Source of the DNA: an uncultured Hungatella sp. | GTDB lineage: Bacteria > Bacillota > Clostridia > Lachnospirales > Lachnospiraceae | Assembly: GCA_947066955.1 (NCBI GenBank) | Contig: CAMTAF010000009.1 | Location: 1 to 53,917, forward strand | Direction of reading: 5' to 3' | DNA: 53,917 nt | Shown here: in pieces, positions 43,864 to 51,673 of the stretch | Layout of the letters: every line of letters begins with the position of its first letter | Position numbering within the stretch: position 1 is the stretch's first letter | Position numbers and translations under genes: made by a program | The notes under the pieces: generated by a model | Seen by the model: only the letters and a program-made list of their open reading frames with translations | What the model was told of the DNA's origin: nothing | Databases searched by the model: none

Positions 43864-44043
43864 TCATGCTTCTTTACCCTCCTTCTCAGCCTGAACTGAT
43901 GGTTCTTCCTATCCAGGATCCCGTCTTGCTGAATGTGTCTGCCATAAGGCAATGTTCTATAATTATCAGGAAACCTTGCTGACAACCTCTGGCCTGTCCA
44001 GAAGCTCTCCCGCAGCCTCCTGCTGCGTCAGTAAACGCAGACT
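43864..44043 (-). other. Gap between AP2 gene and adhesin gene
   Basis: No gene is supported here. AAGGAGGG lies 9 nt before an ATG that opens only a 15-codon frame. A second frame encodes a basic stretch (FRLRRRVKKHEWSCS) that could be the head of a lost signal peptide, but it ends in a stop. TTGTCA and TATAGA (18 bp apart, about 43950-43980 on the minus strand) could be a weak private promoter of the adhesin. Confidence 0.35.
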
Positions 44044-44517
44044 TTAAGATCCCCCCGCCGTCTTCTCCCTCCCCGCATACTCCCGCAGGAAATCCCCATG
44101 CAATTCCTCCTCAGCCCTCTTCCTGGCCCTCACCGCATCCTCAAACACCTGGTAGCTGCCAAGATAGTACCGTTTACCCTTAAAACAGATGGACGCCCTC
44201 CAAGTCCCTTTGGATGGCCGCCAGTCCACCCCCGGCACTCCGCTGGTGTTGTTCCGGCGGATGGTATTTGCCTGGATCATCTCCACGCAGGTCCCGTCCA
44301 CATAGGTCAGGCCTGCCACTCCTGTAGCAGAACACTCCCCACAGCTGGTCACATGGCCGCTTCTGAGATGGCCGGTGCGGACAACTGTCACGGCGCCGCA
44401 GTCACACCGGCAGGTCCACGCGGTGCGGTCTCCCATATTCTCAGCAGGCCCTATCACCGTCAGCTTTCCGTACCTCTGCCCCGTGAGATCCAGCTTTTTT
44501 CTGGAATACTGCTTCAT
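44044..44517 (-). CDS. AP2-domain DNA-binding protein with N-terminal zinc-finger-like motif
   Basis: A 157-residue protein. The N-terminal half has LDLTGQRYGKLTVIG followed by WTCRCDCGAVTVVRTGHLRSG and SCGEC, a Cys-rich knuckle found in phage- and homing-endonuclease-associated AP2 proteins. The C-terminal half is an AP2 domain (NNTSGVPGVDWRPSKGTWRA; KGKRYYLGSYQVFEDAVRAR). It probably binds DNA; no nuclease domain is seen. AAAAGGGGG lies just before the ATG. Its start is 32 bp from the left inverted repeat of the switch, making it the first gene that would be expressed after inversion; a role in regulating the adhesin or the recombinase is inference. Confidence 0.85.
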   Translation of the reverse strand: MKQYSRKKLDLTGQRYGKLTVIGPAENMGDRTAWTCRCDCGAVTVVRTGHLRSGHVTSCGECSATGVAGLTYVDGTCVEMIQANTIRRNNTSGVPGVDWRPSKGTWRASICFKGKRYYLGSYQVFEDAVRARKRAEEELHGDFLREYAGREKTAGGS

Positions 44518-44548
44518 AATACCCCCTTTTCCTCTTCCGGCTTTCCGG

Positions 44549-44567
44549 CACAGAATCTATATTCTGT
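44549..44567 (+). repeat. Left inverted repeat of the invertible segment
   Basis: CACAGAATCTATATTCTGT, exact reverse complement of 44939-44957. The site is itself nearly palindromic: CACAGAAT and ATTCTGTG flank the asymmetric centre CTAT, as expected for two recombinase-binding arms around a crossover core. It is preceded by CTTTCCGG, similar to GTTCCGG before the right copy. Confidence 0.9.
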
Positions 44568-44654
44568 GAAATGCCGCGGGGGGATCACCTGGCAGGGGGG
44601 CTTTTCCTGCTCATCGCGCCGGGGCAATCAGCTTCCCTGACCGATTTTTCCGGC

Positions 44655-44700
44655 TTGTGCGCAATCGAGCAGGGGAGTTTTTCCCCACTGCTCGCCGCAC
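44655..44700. repeat. Dispersed GCAGGGGA palindrome inside the invertible segment
   Basis: TGCGCAATCGAGCAGGGGAG, a short loop and TTTTCCCCACTGCTCG form a long imperfect hairpin. It resembles the element beside glvA (25228-25270). A shortened version (GGCAGGGGGGCTTTTCCTGC) lies at about 44590-44610. Confidence 0.55.
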
Positions 44701-44802
44701 TAACCCCGGTCAGTCTTGCTGACAGACTTCTTCTCGAGGTTCGTGTGCAATATAAAAATCCTGACTTCTTGAGTCAGGCACACAGCAGCCACAAAAATAA
44801 AT

Positions 44803-44828
44803 GGTCACAAAAAAAACTTTTTGTGACC
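44803..44828. terminator. Insulating hairpin inside the invertible segment
   Basis: GGTCACAAAAA pairs with TTTTTGTGACC with almost no loop. T-rich on both strands, it may block transcription entering the promoter from behind in either orientation. Confidence 0.6.
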
Positions 44829-44872
44829 TCTAATTTTTGTGCTAAATTTATGAACAATTTTTTTACTCTCTA

Positions 44873-44902
44873 TTGCAATCAAGGCCAGGAGTATGCTATA
44901 AT
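44873..44902 (+). promoter_or_regulatory. Switchable promoter inside the inverted repeats
   Basis: TTGCAA (44873-44878) and TATAAT (44897-44902) are 18 bp apart. The expected start is near 44909, 30 bp before the right inverted repeat. No gene on the plus strand follows; it reads antisense into the recombinase gene. After inversion it would read towards AP2 and the adhesin. Confidence 0.8.
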
Positions 44903-44938
44903 AACGTCGAATATGTACAGTTGTCTTCCTGTTCCGGA

Positions 44939-44957
44939 ACAGAATATAGATTCTGTG
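44939..44957 (-). repeat. Right inverted repeat of the invertible segment
   Basis: ACAGAATATAGATTCTGTG, exact reverse complement of 44549-44567. It ends 4 bp before the recombinase stop codon complement (44962), so site and enzyme gene are adjacent, as in known recombinase-linked invertons. Confidence 0.9.
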
Positions 44958-44961
44958 ACAG

Positions 44962-45807
44962 TCAGCTGACCAGCCCCAACTGTTCCAATTGCTGCACATG
45001 CTCTTCATCCGTTGTCAGAAGATAGATGCGGGTGGTTTCTATGGAACTGTGTCCCAGAACATTTGCCAGCTTTACGATATCCCGCGAGGCCTGATAGAAT
45101 GTGATGGCGAACAGATGCCTTAAGTTGTGGGGAAATGTCTTGGAAGCCTCCACCCCTGCTTCTTTGCAGATGCTTTTCATGGCTTTCCAGATCTGATATC
45201 GAGATAAGGGGATTCCGTCTTTGCTGCGAAAGATTTCGCCGGAGGCGATTTTTTTATTTTCCGCGTATTTCAGCAGTTTTCTGCAAAGTTTTTTGGGGAA
45301 CAGGATGGTGCGGATCTTCCCTTTCAGAGACACTTCGGCTCTCCCGGACCTGGCCGCTTCCACCGTGATATACTGCACTTCGGATACCCGGATCCCTGTG
45401 GCGCAGATGGTCTCCATCACCAGCTCCAGCCATTCCATGCACCGGCGGGAGGCTGCCTCCAAAAGGCGGCGGTATTCTGTCTGTGTCAGATCCCGGGAGG
45501 CGTCGCGGAACACCCGTTTTTGAAGCTTTAAAAATTTTACCCGGCAGTCCTCCCAGCCCATAAAGCGGAACAGCCCGTTGATGGCGGAGAGCTTGGCATT
45601 TACGGTGGAGGGCGCGTGGCCGTTTTCCAGAAGATGGTTCTTCCACTGGGCGGCGGTCTCCCTGGTCACTTCCCGCCCGGCAAGCCACGCGGCAAAGGCC
45701 TCAAGATCCCGCAGATATTTTTCGACAGTGGCCGCTGCTCTCTCTTCGGATACCAGAAATCGGGCATAAGCAGCGATATGGGATTGGGTCAGTGTAGAAT
45801 TTGTCAT
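44962..45807 (-). CDS. Tyrosine recombinase (invertase candidate)
   Basis: A 281-residue phage-integrase-family recombinase. Residues about 1-95 form the SAM-like core-binding domain (YLRDLEAFAAWLAGREVTRE). The catalytic domain has Arg in ICATGIRVSEVQYI, Lys in SLKGKIRTI, His-x-x-Arg in FPHNLRHLFA, His in LGHSSIETTRIYL and the nucleophile Tyr in that last block. The length is XerD-like. AAGGAGG precedes the ATG. It lies directly beside the inverted repeats and presumably inverts the promoter segment. Its own promoter carries a palindrome that suggests autoregulation. Confidence 0.93.
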   Translation of the reverse strand: MTNSTLTQSHIAAYARFLVSEERAAATVEKYLRDLEAFAAWLAGREVTRETAAQWKNHLLENGHAPSTVNAKLSAINGLFRFMGWEDCRVKFLKLQKRVFRDASRDLTQTEYRRLLEAASRRCMEWLELVMETICATGIRVSEVQYITVEAARSGRAEVSLKGKIRTILFPKKLCRKLLKYAENKKIASGEIFRSKDGIPLSRYQIWKAMKSICKEAGVEASKTFPHNLRHLFAITFYQASRDIVKLANVLGHSSIETTRIYLLTTDEEHVQQLEQLGLVS

Positions 45808-45827
45808 AGATTCAACCTCCTTGAGAA

Positions 45828-45852
45828 ATGTTACGTATATTGTAACATTATA
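45828..45852 (-). promoter_or_regulatory. Recombinase promoter with operator palindrome
   Basis: On the minus strand TATAAT (45852-45847) is followed by ATGTTAC-AATATAC-GTAACAT (45848-45828), a perfect 7-bp-arm palindrome over the transcription start. No strong -35 box is visible. It sits about 20 bp before the start codon region and could limit recombinase expression. Confidence 0.6.
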
Positions 45853-45864
45853 CCCAAAAAGGGC

Positions 45865-47448
45865 CTATTGCATCGCTGTTTTCACAAACTTCTCGATCAC
45901 GCAGGTATGACCTTTCTGTTTATCATAGTTGATTCCAATTAACAGGATATCCCCCGCATACCCTTCCAGCCAGTCTGTATAGTTCTTCTGCTTAATCTGG
46001 GCGATGGCGCCCTCTGCGGACCGATTCCACTTCAATTCCACTACCAGCGCGGGTTTATCTACGTCTCGTCTTGGAAGATATACCACATCGGCAAATCCCT
46101 TTCCTGATGGCAGTTCCATAAGAGGATTCATATAATATACCTTAGCGCCGTAATATGCCATGAGGACTGTACAAGTAAGAGAATTTTCGTCATTATACTT
46201 GAGCATGGAGGCAGTCTCGCTGTGGATCACGGCGATGCCTTCTGCTACAGCTTTTCCATCCAGTTTCCAGGTATCTTCAAGGAGCTTCTCCGAACATTCC
46301 AGTGCTTTGACAAGCCCAGTCCATCCGCCAGTTTTTACAGACCGTATAAACTCCTGCGAAATCTCCAAATTTGGAATAAAAACATTGGACGACTCTTCAT
46401 CAAATGCCAGATAGCCCAAATGAACCAGCAGCGTAAGGACATCATCTTTTGTCTTAAAGGATGTCATATCATTTTGGCATGTTGACGGATCGATCTTGCA
46501 TGGCACATTGCTAAGCATCCCGATAATCGCTTCTTTTAAACCGTCAAAATTCATACTAATGTAGATCTTTAGTGCCTCATATGTTTCAGTGCTGGTCCAG
46601 TAACTCTTGAATTTTTTCCATGTCATTACATCTACAACGGATTTAGGGTTATAGATGTGGGTATGTTCTAACAGATAGCCGTCATACCACCTTTCCACTT
46701 CTTTATAGTCTACACCATGCTGGAGGCATTGTTCCTGCACTTCCTCATGTGTAAAACCGAAATATTCTCCCAGATTTTTGGCATCGATCATAGAATACTC
46801 ATCAAAAATATTAATAGCGGAGTGCTCCCCATACTTTTTAATTGGAAGGATCCCTGTCATATATGCCAGTTCCACATATTCAGCGCCTTTAAAAAGTCCT
46901 CTTAAAAAATCCAGATATGCTTTCTGTACTTCCAGGCGTTCTTTCGCAAATCGGAATACACAATCCCACTCATCAATGATAAAGATAAATTTTTCTTTTT
47001 TCTGTGAGTAAATCTGTCCCAGGACACCTGGCAGCCCATATTGATCCGCTTTAAAATAGCGGCCATACTCTATCTCAAGTTCTCTGATCACAGATTCCTG
47101 GATCTTCTCAATAAAAATATCAAGATGTGACGGGTCAAACAAAAATCTCTGGATATCCAGCCTTATAACATTGTGATTATTTAAATGAGTCTCAAAGCTG
47201 TCTTCGTCCTCAATCTTCTTTCCCGCAAACAGTTCCCGTGAATCGCAGCCTCTGCTATAATAGGCCACAAGCATATCCGCGGCCATAGACTTTCCGAAAC
47301 GGCGGGGACGGCTCACGCAGACATATTTTGTTCTGGATTTGTTTACTTTTTTATTCATAAGGGAGATCATCTTCGTCTTATCGATATAGATATCATCAGA
47401 GATTGCCTGACGAAACGCCTCGTTTCCTGGATTTAGATACAGTCCCAT
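45865..47448 (-). CDS. AAA-ATPase-like / PD-(D/E)XK nuclease protein, paralog D
   Basis: A 527-residue full-length paralog of A-C with P-loop PRRFGKSM, Walker B FIFIIDEWDCVFRF and the C-terminal nuclease residues FADVVYLP and ALVVELKW. It is the most divergent copy, but its N-terminus (MGLYLNPGNEAFRQAISDDI) is close to paralog B and its middle (DEYSMIDAKNLGEYFGFTHE) to paralog A, so it shows which blocks are ancestral. It lies 57 bp upstream of the recombinase gene on the same strand. No direct role in inversion is evident. Confidence 0.9.
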   Translation of the reverse strand: MGLYLNPGNEAFRQAISDDIYIDKTKMISLMNKKVNKSRTKYVCVSRPRRFGKSMAADMLVAYYSRGCDSRELFAGKKIEDEDSFETHLNNHNVIRLDIQRFLFDPSHLDIFIEKIQESVIRELEIEYGRYFKADQYGLPGVLGQIYSQKKEKFIFIIDEWDCVFRFAKERLEVQKAYLDFLRGLFKGAEYVELAYMTGILPIKKYGEHSAINIFDEYSMIDAKNLGEYFGFTHEEVQEQCLQHGVDYKEVERWYDGYLLEHTHIYNPKSVVDVMTWKKFKSYWTSTETYEALKIYISMNFDGLKEAIIGMLSNVPCKIDPSTCQNDMTSFKTKDDVLTLLVHLGYLAFDEESSNVFIPNLEISQEFIRSVKTGGWTGLVKALECSEKLLEDTWKLDGKAVAEGIAVIHSETASMLKYNDENSLTCTVLMAYYGAKVYYMNPLMELPSGKGFADVVYLPRRDVDKPALVVELKWNRSAEGAIAQIKQKNYTDWLEGYAGDILLIGINYDKQKGHTCVIEKFVKTAMQ

Positions 47449-47534
47449 ATTAATCCGCCCACTCCTTCCTGATCATTAGCTTAACATATTTGATGCCCTT
47501 TTGGAAGGATTTTTTCTTCTTTCCATCATTATTC

Positions 47535-47563
47535 TTGTCTATTTATCAAATCTCTGGTATAGT
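47535..47563 (+). promoter_or_regulatory. Promoter of the ABC-F gene
   Basis: TTGTCT (47535-47540) and TATAGT (47558-47563) are 17 bp apart, 46 bp before the ATG at 47610. The intergenic region is shared with divergent paralog D. Confidence 0.7.
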
Positions 47564-47609
47564 TAAAAACGTCACCAAAAAACAGAATCTTAAACTGAAG
47601 GAGGACATT

Positions 47610-49580
47610 ATGATTCTATCCTGCAGCCACATCTCCAAAGCTTTTGGAACCGATGTGATACTGGACGATATTTCTTTTCATATAGAAGATTACGAAAAAG
47701 CCGCCATCGTGGGCATCAACGGAGCCGGGAAGTCCACGCTGTTGAAGATCATTGTGGGGGAATTGCCTGCTGACGGGGGCAGCGCCACCCTCTCTAAGGG
47801 AAAGACCTTGGGCTACCTTGCCCAGCACCAGGACTTAACCAGCCACCGCACCATCCACCAGGAGCTTCTGGAGGTCAAGCGCCCTCTCATCGACATGGAG
47901 GAGCGGATCCGCGCCCTGGAGCTGGAGATGAAACACGCAGAGGGCCAGGAGCTAGAGGAGATGCTGGAGACCTACACCCGCTTAAACCACCAGTTCGAGC
48001 TGGAGAACGGCTACAGCTACCAGAGCGAGATCGTGGGCGTTCTCAAAGGCCTGGGATTTTCGGAGGAGGACTTTGACCGGGAGATCTCCACCCTGTCGGG
48101 AGGGCAGAAGACCCGGGTGTCTTTGGGAAAGCTTCTCCTGTCCCGGCCTGACATCATCCTCTTGGACGAGCCTACCAACCACCTGGATATGGAATCCATC
48201 GCATGGCTGGAGACTTACCTCATGAATTACAAAGGAGCGGTGATCATCGTGGCCCATGACCGGTATTTTCTGGACCGGGTGGTCACAAAGATCGTGGAGT
48301 TAGACCGGGGAAAGGCCACGGTATTCCAGGGCAATTACTCTGCCTACGGCCAGAAGAAGGCCCAGATCCGGGAAGCCCAGCTGAAGGCCTACTTAAACCA
48401 GCAGCAGGAAATCCGCCACCAGGAGGAGGTCATCGCCAAACTAAAGTCCTTTAACAGGGAAAAATCCATCAAGAGGGCGGAGAGCCGGGAGAAGATGCTG
48501 GCCAAGATCGAGGTTTTGGAGAAGCCCACTGAGGTCAACGACGAGATGAACTTAAAGCTGGAGCCGGACATTGTCAGCGGCGGGGATGTGCTGACGGTCA
48601 GAAATCTGGCTAAGTCCTTTGGTGACAACCATCTGTTCTCCCATGTGGACATTGACATCAAGAGGGGCGAGCGGGTGGCTGTCATCGGCAACAACGGCAC
48701 CGGCAAGACCACCCTCCTAAAGATCATCAATGAGATGCTTCCCGCGGACGCTGGGGAGATCACCCTGGGAACCAGGGTCCATATCGGCTACTACGACCAG
48801 GACCACCAGGTCCTCCACATGGAGAAGACCCTGTTTGACGAGCTCCAGGACACCTACCCGGCCCTTAACAATACCAGGATCCGCAATGTCCTGGCCGCGT
48901 TTCTATTTACCGGGGACGACGTGTTCAAGCGGGTGGGGGATTTAAGCGGCGGCGAGCGGGGCCGTGTGTCCCTTGCCAAGCTGATGCTGTCCAACGCCAA
49001 TTTCCTGATCCTAGACGAGCCCACCAATCACCTGGACATCACCTCCAAGGAGATTTTGGAACATGCCTTAAACCAGTACACCGGCACCGTGCTGTACGTG
49101 TCCCATGACCGGTATTTTATTAACCAGACCGCCACCAGGATCTTAGAGCTCACCGGGGAGACTTTCCTCAACTACATCGGCAATTATGACTACTATCTGG
49201 AAAAGCGGGAGCTGATGAACAGCCTCTACGCCGGCCAGGGCCAGGAGATGGCAAGGCGGGGCGGCAGCGCCTCTGCCTCTTCCGGGACATTTACCGGCTC
49301 TGCCCCAGACCCTGCCGCACAGCCTGATGGGAAACAGGATTGGAAGACCCGGAAGGAAGCCCAGGCAAAGCTGCGGAAAAAGCAGAATGACCTAAAAAAG
49401 ACAGAGGACCAGATCGCTTCCCTGGAAGAGAGGGACTCGGAACTTGACAGCCAGCTTATGAAGCCGGAGATTGCTTCTGATGTGGGAAAACTTATGGAGA
49501 TCCACAGAGAAAAAGAATCCATCAAAGAACAGTTAGAGCAATTATATGAAGTGTGGGAGACCCTGGCTGAGGAAACGTGA
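47610..49580 (+). CDS. ABC-F family ATPase (translation/ribosome type)
   Basis: A 656-residue protein with two ABC domains and no membrane segments. Domain 1 has Walker A GINGAGKST, signature LSGGQKTRVSLGK and Walker B IILLDEPTNHLD. A linker with charged helices (LKAYLNQQQEIRHQEEVIAK) follows. Domain 2 has GNNGTGKTT, LSGGERGRVSLAK and LILDEPTNHLD. The last 80 residues are a coiled coil (LRKKQNDLKKTEDQIASLEE), as in YdiF/Uup. Members act on the ribosome, some protecting it from antibiotics. The frame is open to 47490, but AAGGAGG fits the ATG at 47610. No leader peptide typical of resistance ABC-F genes was seen. Confidence 0.93.
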   Translation: MILSCSHISKAFGTDVILDDISFHIEDYEKAAIVGINGAGKSTLLKIIVGELPADGGSATLSKGKTLGYLAQHQDLTSHRTIHQELLEVKRPLIDMEERIRALELEMKHAEGQELEEMLETYTRLNHQFELENGYSYQSEIVGVLKGLGFSEEDFDREISTLSGGQKTRVSLGKLLLSRPDIILLDEPTNHLDMESIAWLETYLMNYKGAVIIVAHDRYFLDRVVTKIVELDRGKATVFQGNYSAYGQKKAQIREAQLKAYLNQQQEIRHQEEVIAKLKSFNREKSIKRAESREKMLAKIEVLEKPTEVNDEMNLKLEPDIVSGGDVLTVRNLAKSFGDNHLFSHVDIDIKRGERVAVIGNNGTGKTTLLKIINEMLPADAGEITLGTRVHIGYYDQDHQVLHMEKTLFDELQDTYPALNNTRIRNVLAAFLFTGDDVFKRVGDLSGGERGRVSLAKLMLSNANFLILDEPTNHLDITSKEILEHALNQYTGTVLYVSHDRYFINQTATRILELTGETFLNYIGNYDYYLEKRELMNSLYAGQGQEMARRGGSASASSGTFTGSAPDPAAQPDGKQDWKTRKEAQAKLRKKQNDLKKTEDQIASLEERDSELDSQLMKPEIASDVGKLMEIHREKESIKEQLEQLYEVWETLAEET

Positions 49581-49639
49581 TCCCTGGCCGGCTCACCGGC
49601 CCGGAGCGCGCAATACACGTTCGGAAAGGAAATAAAACC

Positions 49640-49915
49640 ATGACCAAAAAACGGATTGCCGCCATCGCGGCCCTGATCCTCATCGGAGGTTTGTATCTGG
49701 CCTCCCTGATCTTCGCTTTTCTTGACAGCCCCTTTGCCAGGAGCTGTCTCATGGCCGCGCTCTTTAGCACCATCGTGGTCCCGCCTGTTATCTACGGGTA
49801 TCTGGTGCTCATGAGACGGTTGGGCGACAGCGGACCAGAGGAAGACAGGACCAGGGAGGCCAAGTCAGAAGAACAGGGGCCTGGGGAGGACTCGTCTTCC
49901 GGCAAAACGACCTGA
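49640..49915 (+). CDS. Small two-helix membrane protein, unknown
   Basis: A 91-residue protein with two membrane helices (IAAIAALILIGGLYLASLIF and SCLMAALFSTIVVPPVIYGY) and a charged Glu/Lys/Ser-rich tail. Similar small proteins occur in Lachnospiraceae without known function. GGAAAGGAAA precedes the ATG at 49640; the open frame to 49577 overlaps the ABC-F stop and has no better site. It may be cotranscribed with the ABC-F gene. Confidence 0.7.
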   Translation: MTKKRIAAIAALILIGGLYLASLIFAFLDSPFARSCLMAALFSTIVVPPVIYGYLVLMRRLGDSGPEEDRTREAKSEEQGPGEDSSSGKTT

Positions 49916-49924
49916 ATTTTCCTG

Positions 49925-51673
49925 TCATCCCCTGCCCCTCTCTCCCTTTGGACCGCACAGAGCCATCATCTCCTGATCTTCATCCGAGTCCCCTGCGGCA
50001 GCCGCCTCCTCCGGTTTCATCCCCAGCCAGCTGCACAGAGTCCTCAGCCCTGCTGCCTTGGAGGCCCCCGGCGCCACTGCCTGAAGGCAGCATCCCTCTG
50101 AAAAGATCCGGATTCCGCCCCCTTCGCATTTTCCCGTGGCATATTCTCTGCAGCTCTCTGACACCTCCCGGATCTCCTCCTCTTTCCACGGCCTGTGTCC
50201 GGGACGCAGCAAGGTGAGCTTGCAGACCTCGCCTCCTCTCTCATATACCAGCAGCCTGGCCCCGAATCCTCCTGCCTTCTGTCTCAGGACGGGGATCCAC
50301 CGCCTGTCCAGGGGACAGATCATCTCCCGCTCCTCTCCCAGAACCACATGGCCGCCTCCCGAAAAGACGCCCCCAGAAAACAGCTGCCATACACACCGGC
50401 ACTGCTTTCTGGCCGCCTCCACGGGAAGGGTGGTGGCAAAAAAGAGCTTGATCCCTATCCTGGCCGCCAGCTCCAGATCTGCCCTGGCAAACCGGGAAAT
50501 TTCTTTTTGTCCCCTGGGGATCAAGGTTCCCTGGATATCCAGAAATGCTGCCCGGACTTTCCTTGGAATCCGAAACAGTGGGTAGGAACCAAAAAAGATA
50601 TGGTTCATCACATCCCGCCGTCCCCCGTAGGCTAAGTAACAGGAACAGAGCTTCCTGCCGCAGCGTTCCGGCGCTGAAAGCATTCGGCGCAGCCCCACGC
50701 ACCCGCCGCGCTCATACCAGCCTTTGCCCAGGGTCCGGCTGATATTGCACCGGCGGACTTTCCCATCCGCCTCCACAAAAACCCTGTTTTGGCACTGCCT
50801 CTCGTCCGCCTCTGCCATCTCAAGCTCGCGGCAAAAAAAGGGATCGATCTCCTGAAAGTTTTTTATCTCCTCCTCTGTATAAGACCTGCCAAGGCCATCC
50901 ATCTTGTTGATCCACAGATAGATCTCCTCCGGAAGCTCCTTCCTCAGGCAGCGGATGATCTCCAGATTTTCGGGAACCCCCACCGCTCCGGCGCAGATCT
51001 CCACCCCCTCTTTAAGGATTTGTCCGCACTTTTGGGCAAAGGACCCCGGAGAAGTCATCTCGGGGTGAAAGGTAGCCCAGAGCCGCAGCTTCTCTGTCCG
51101 CCCTCCCGCTATCCGGTATTGAGCCAGGGACTCCTCGACCGGAAAGCTTAAGTTGGTCTGAGCGCCCACACAGTCCAGATTATCCATAGAAGACAAAAGC
51201 CCCAGCCCCTGCCAATACCAGCCGTGGATCAGCGCCTCCCCATAGGGCACCACCATGACGGCCCCCACAGGCAAGCCCTCCTCCGGCTGGTCCACGGCTC
51301 TCACAGGCTGACCAACCCCCGGCCGGTCCACGGCTTCCACAGGCTGGCCAGCCCCCGGCCAATCCACGGCTTCCACAAGCTGGCCAGCCCCCGGCCAATC
51401 CACGGCTTCCACAGGCTGGCCAGCCCCCGGCCAATCCACGGCTTCCACAGGCTGGCCCTTTTCCGGCCGGTCCGTAGCTTCGAAGGCTTCTCCGCTGCCG
51501 GCCTCTCCTTCCCAGCAGCCCGCAAGACTTTCCACAAACCGGAGCCACTGTGCTCTGTCCCTCTCGCATTCCCGCGCCGTGCCTTTGTGTTTGGAAAATG
51601 GGCAGTAGCTGCACCCATAGTTACAGCTCTTTAGGCTCCCTCTGTAGAGAACCGTGATCTTCTCCGTGTACAT
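49925..51673 (-). CDS. STM4011-type radical SAM protein fused to a HAD-like domain
   Basis: A 582-residue protein. The N-terminus has the radical SAM cysteine motif in CNYGCSYCPF (Cx3Cx2C). A repetitive insert (about residues 65-136) built of six 12-residue units (core PVEAVDWPGAGQ) follows. The radical SAM domain resumes at VMVVPYGEALIHGWYWQGLG and ends near residue 370. The C-terminal part is HAD-like (AFLDIQGTLIPRG, FFATTLPVEAA, AAGDSDEDQEMM), with Gln replacing the second Asp of motif I. Neighbours encode STM4012- and STM4013-type proteins, so the cluster matches the Salmonella STM4011-STM4013 group of unknown function. It overlaps the STM4012-type gene by 53 bp. Confidence 0.82.
   Translation of the reverse strand: MYTEKITVLYRGSLKSCNYGCSYCPFSKHKGTARECERDRAQWLRFVESLAGCWEGEAGSGEAFEATDRPEKGQPVEAVDWPGAGQPVEAVDWPGAGQLVEAVDWPGAGQPVEAVDRPGVGQPVRAVDQPEEGLPVGAVMVVPYGEALIHGWYWQGLGLLSSMDNLDCVGAQTNLSFPVEESLAQYRIAGGRTEKLRLWATFHPEMTSPGSFAQKCGQILKEGVEICAGAVGVPENLEIIRCLRKELPEEIYLWINKMDGLGRSYTEEEIKNFQEIDPFFCRELEMAEADERQCQNRVFVEADGKVRRCNISRTLGKGWYERGGCVGLRRMLSAPERCGRKLCSCYLAYGGRRDVMNHIFFGSYPLFRIPRKVRAAFLDIQGTLIPRGQKEISRFARADLELAARIGIKLFFATTLPVEAARKQCRCVWQLFSGGVFSGGGHVVLGEEREMICPLDRRWIPVLRQKAGGFGARLLVYERGGEVCKLTLLRPGHRPWKEEEIREVSESCREYATGKCEGGGIRIFSEGCCLQAVAPGASKAAGLRTLCSWLGMKPEEAAAAGDSDEDQEMMALCGPKGERGRG
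51265..51480. repeat. 36-bp coding tandem repeat in the STM4011-type gene
   Basis: The sequence TCCACGGCT recurs with exact 36-bp spacing at 51291, 51327, 51363, 51399 and 51435, and as TCCGTAGCT at 51471, giving six units. Each encodes a 12-residue unit. The middle units are nearly identical, the outer ones diverged, as expected for a tandem repeat that changes by slippage. Confidence 0.9.

Larger units (their letters stand above)
44568..44938. other. Invertible promoter segment (about 371 bp), OFF orientation
   Basis: No gene lies here. The segment is bounded by the 19-bp inverted repeats and adjoins the 3' end of a tyrosine recombinase gene. It contains a consensus-like plus-strand promoter (44873-44902), a hairpin (44803-44828), a second hairpin CCTGACT-TCTTG-AGTCAGG (44759-44777) and a GCAGGGGA palindrome (44655-44700). 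In this orientation the promoter faces the recombinase gene in antisense. Inversion would join it to AAAAGGGGG-ATG of the AP2 gene. Confidence 0.75.

Noticed and set aside
44549..44957. Inverted repeats as ends of an insertion sequence
   Set aside because: The enclosed 371 bp encode no transposase, no target duplication is seen, and the adjacent recombinase and internal promoter fit an invertible segment better.
51265..51480. 36-bp periodic repeat resembling CRISPR repeat length
   Set aside because: Units are directly adjacent with no spacers and are translated in frame within a radical SAM gene.
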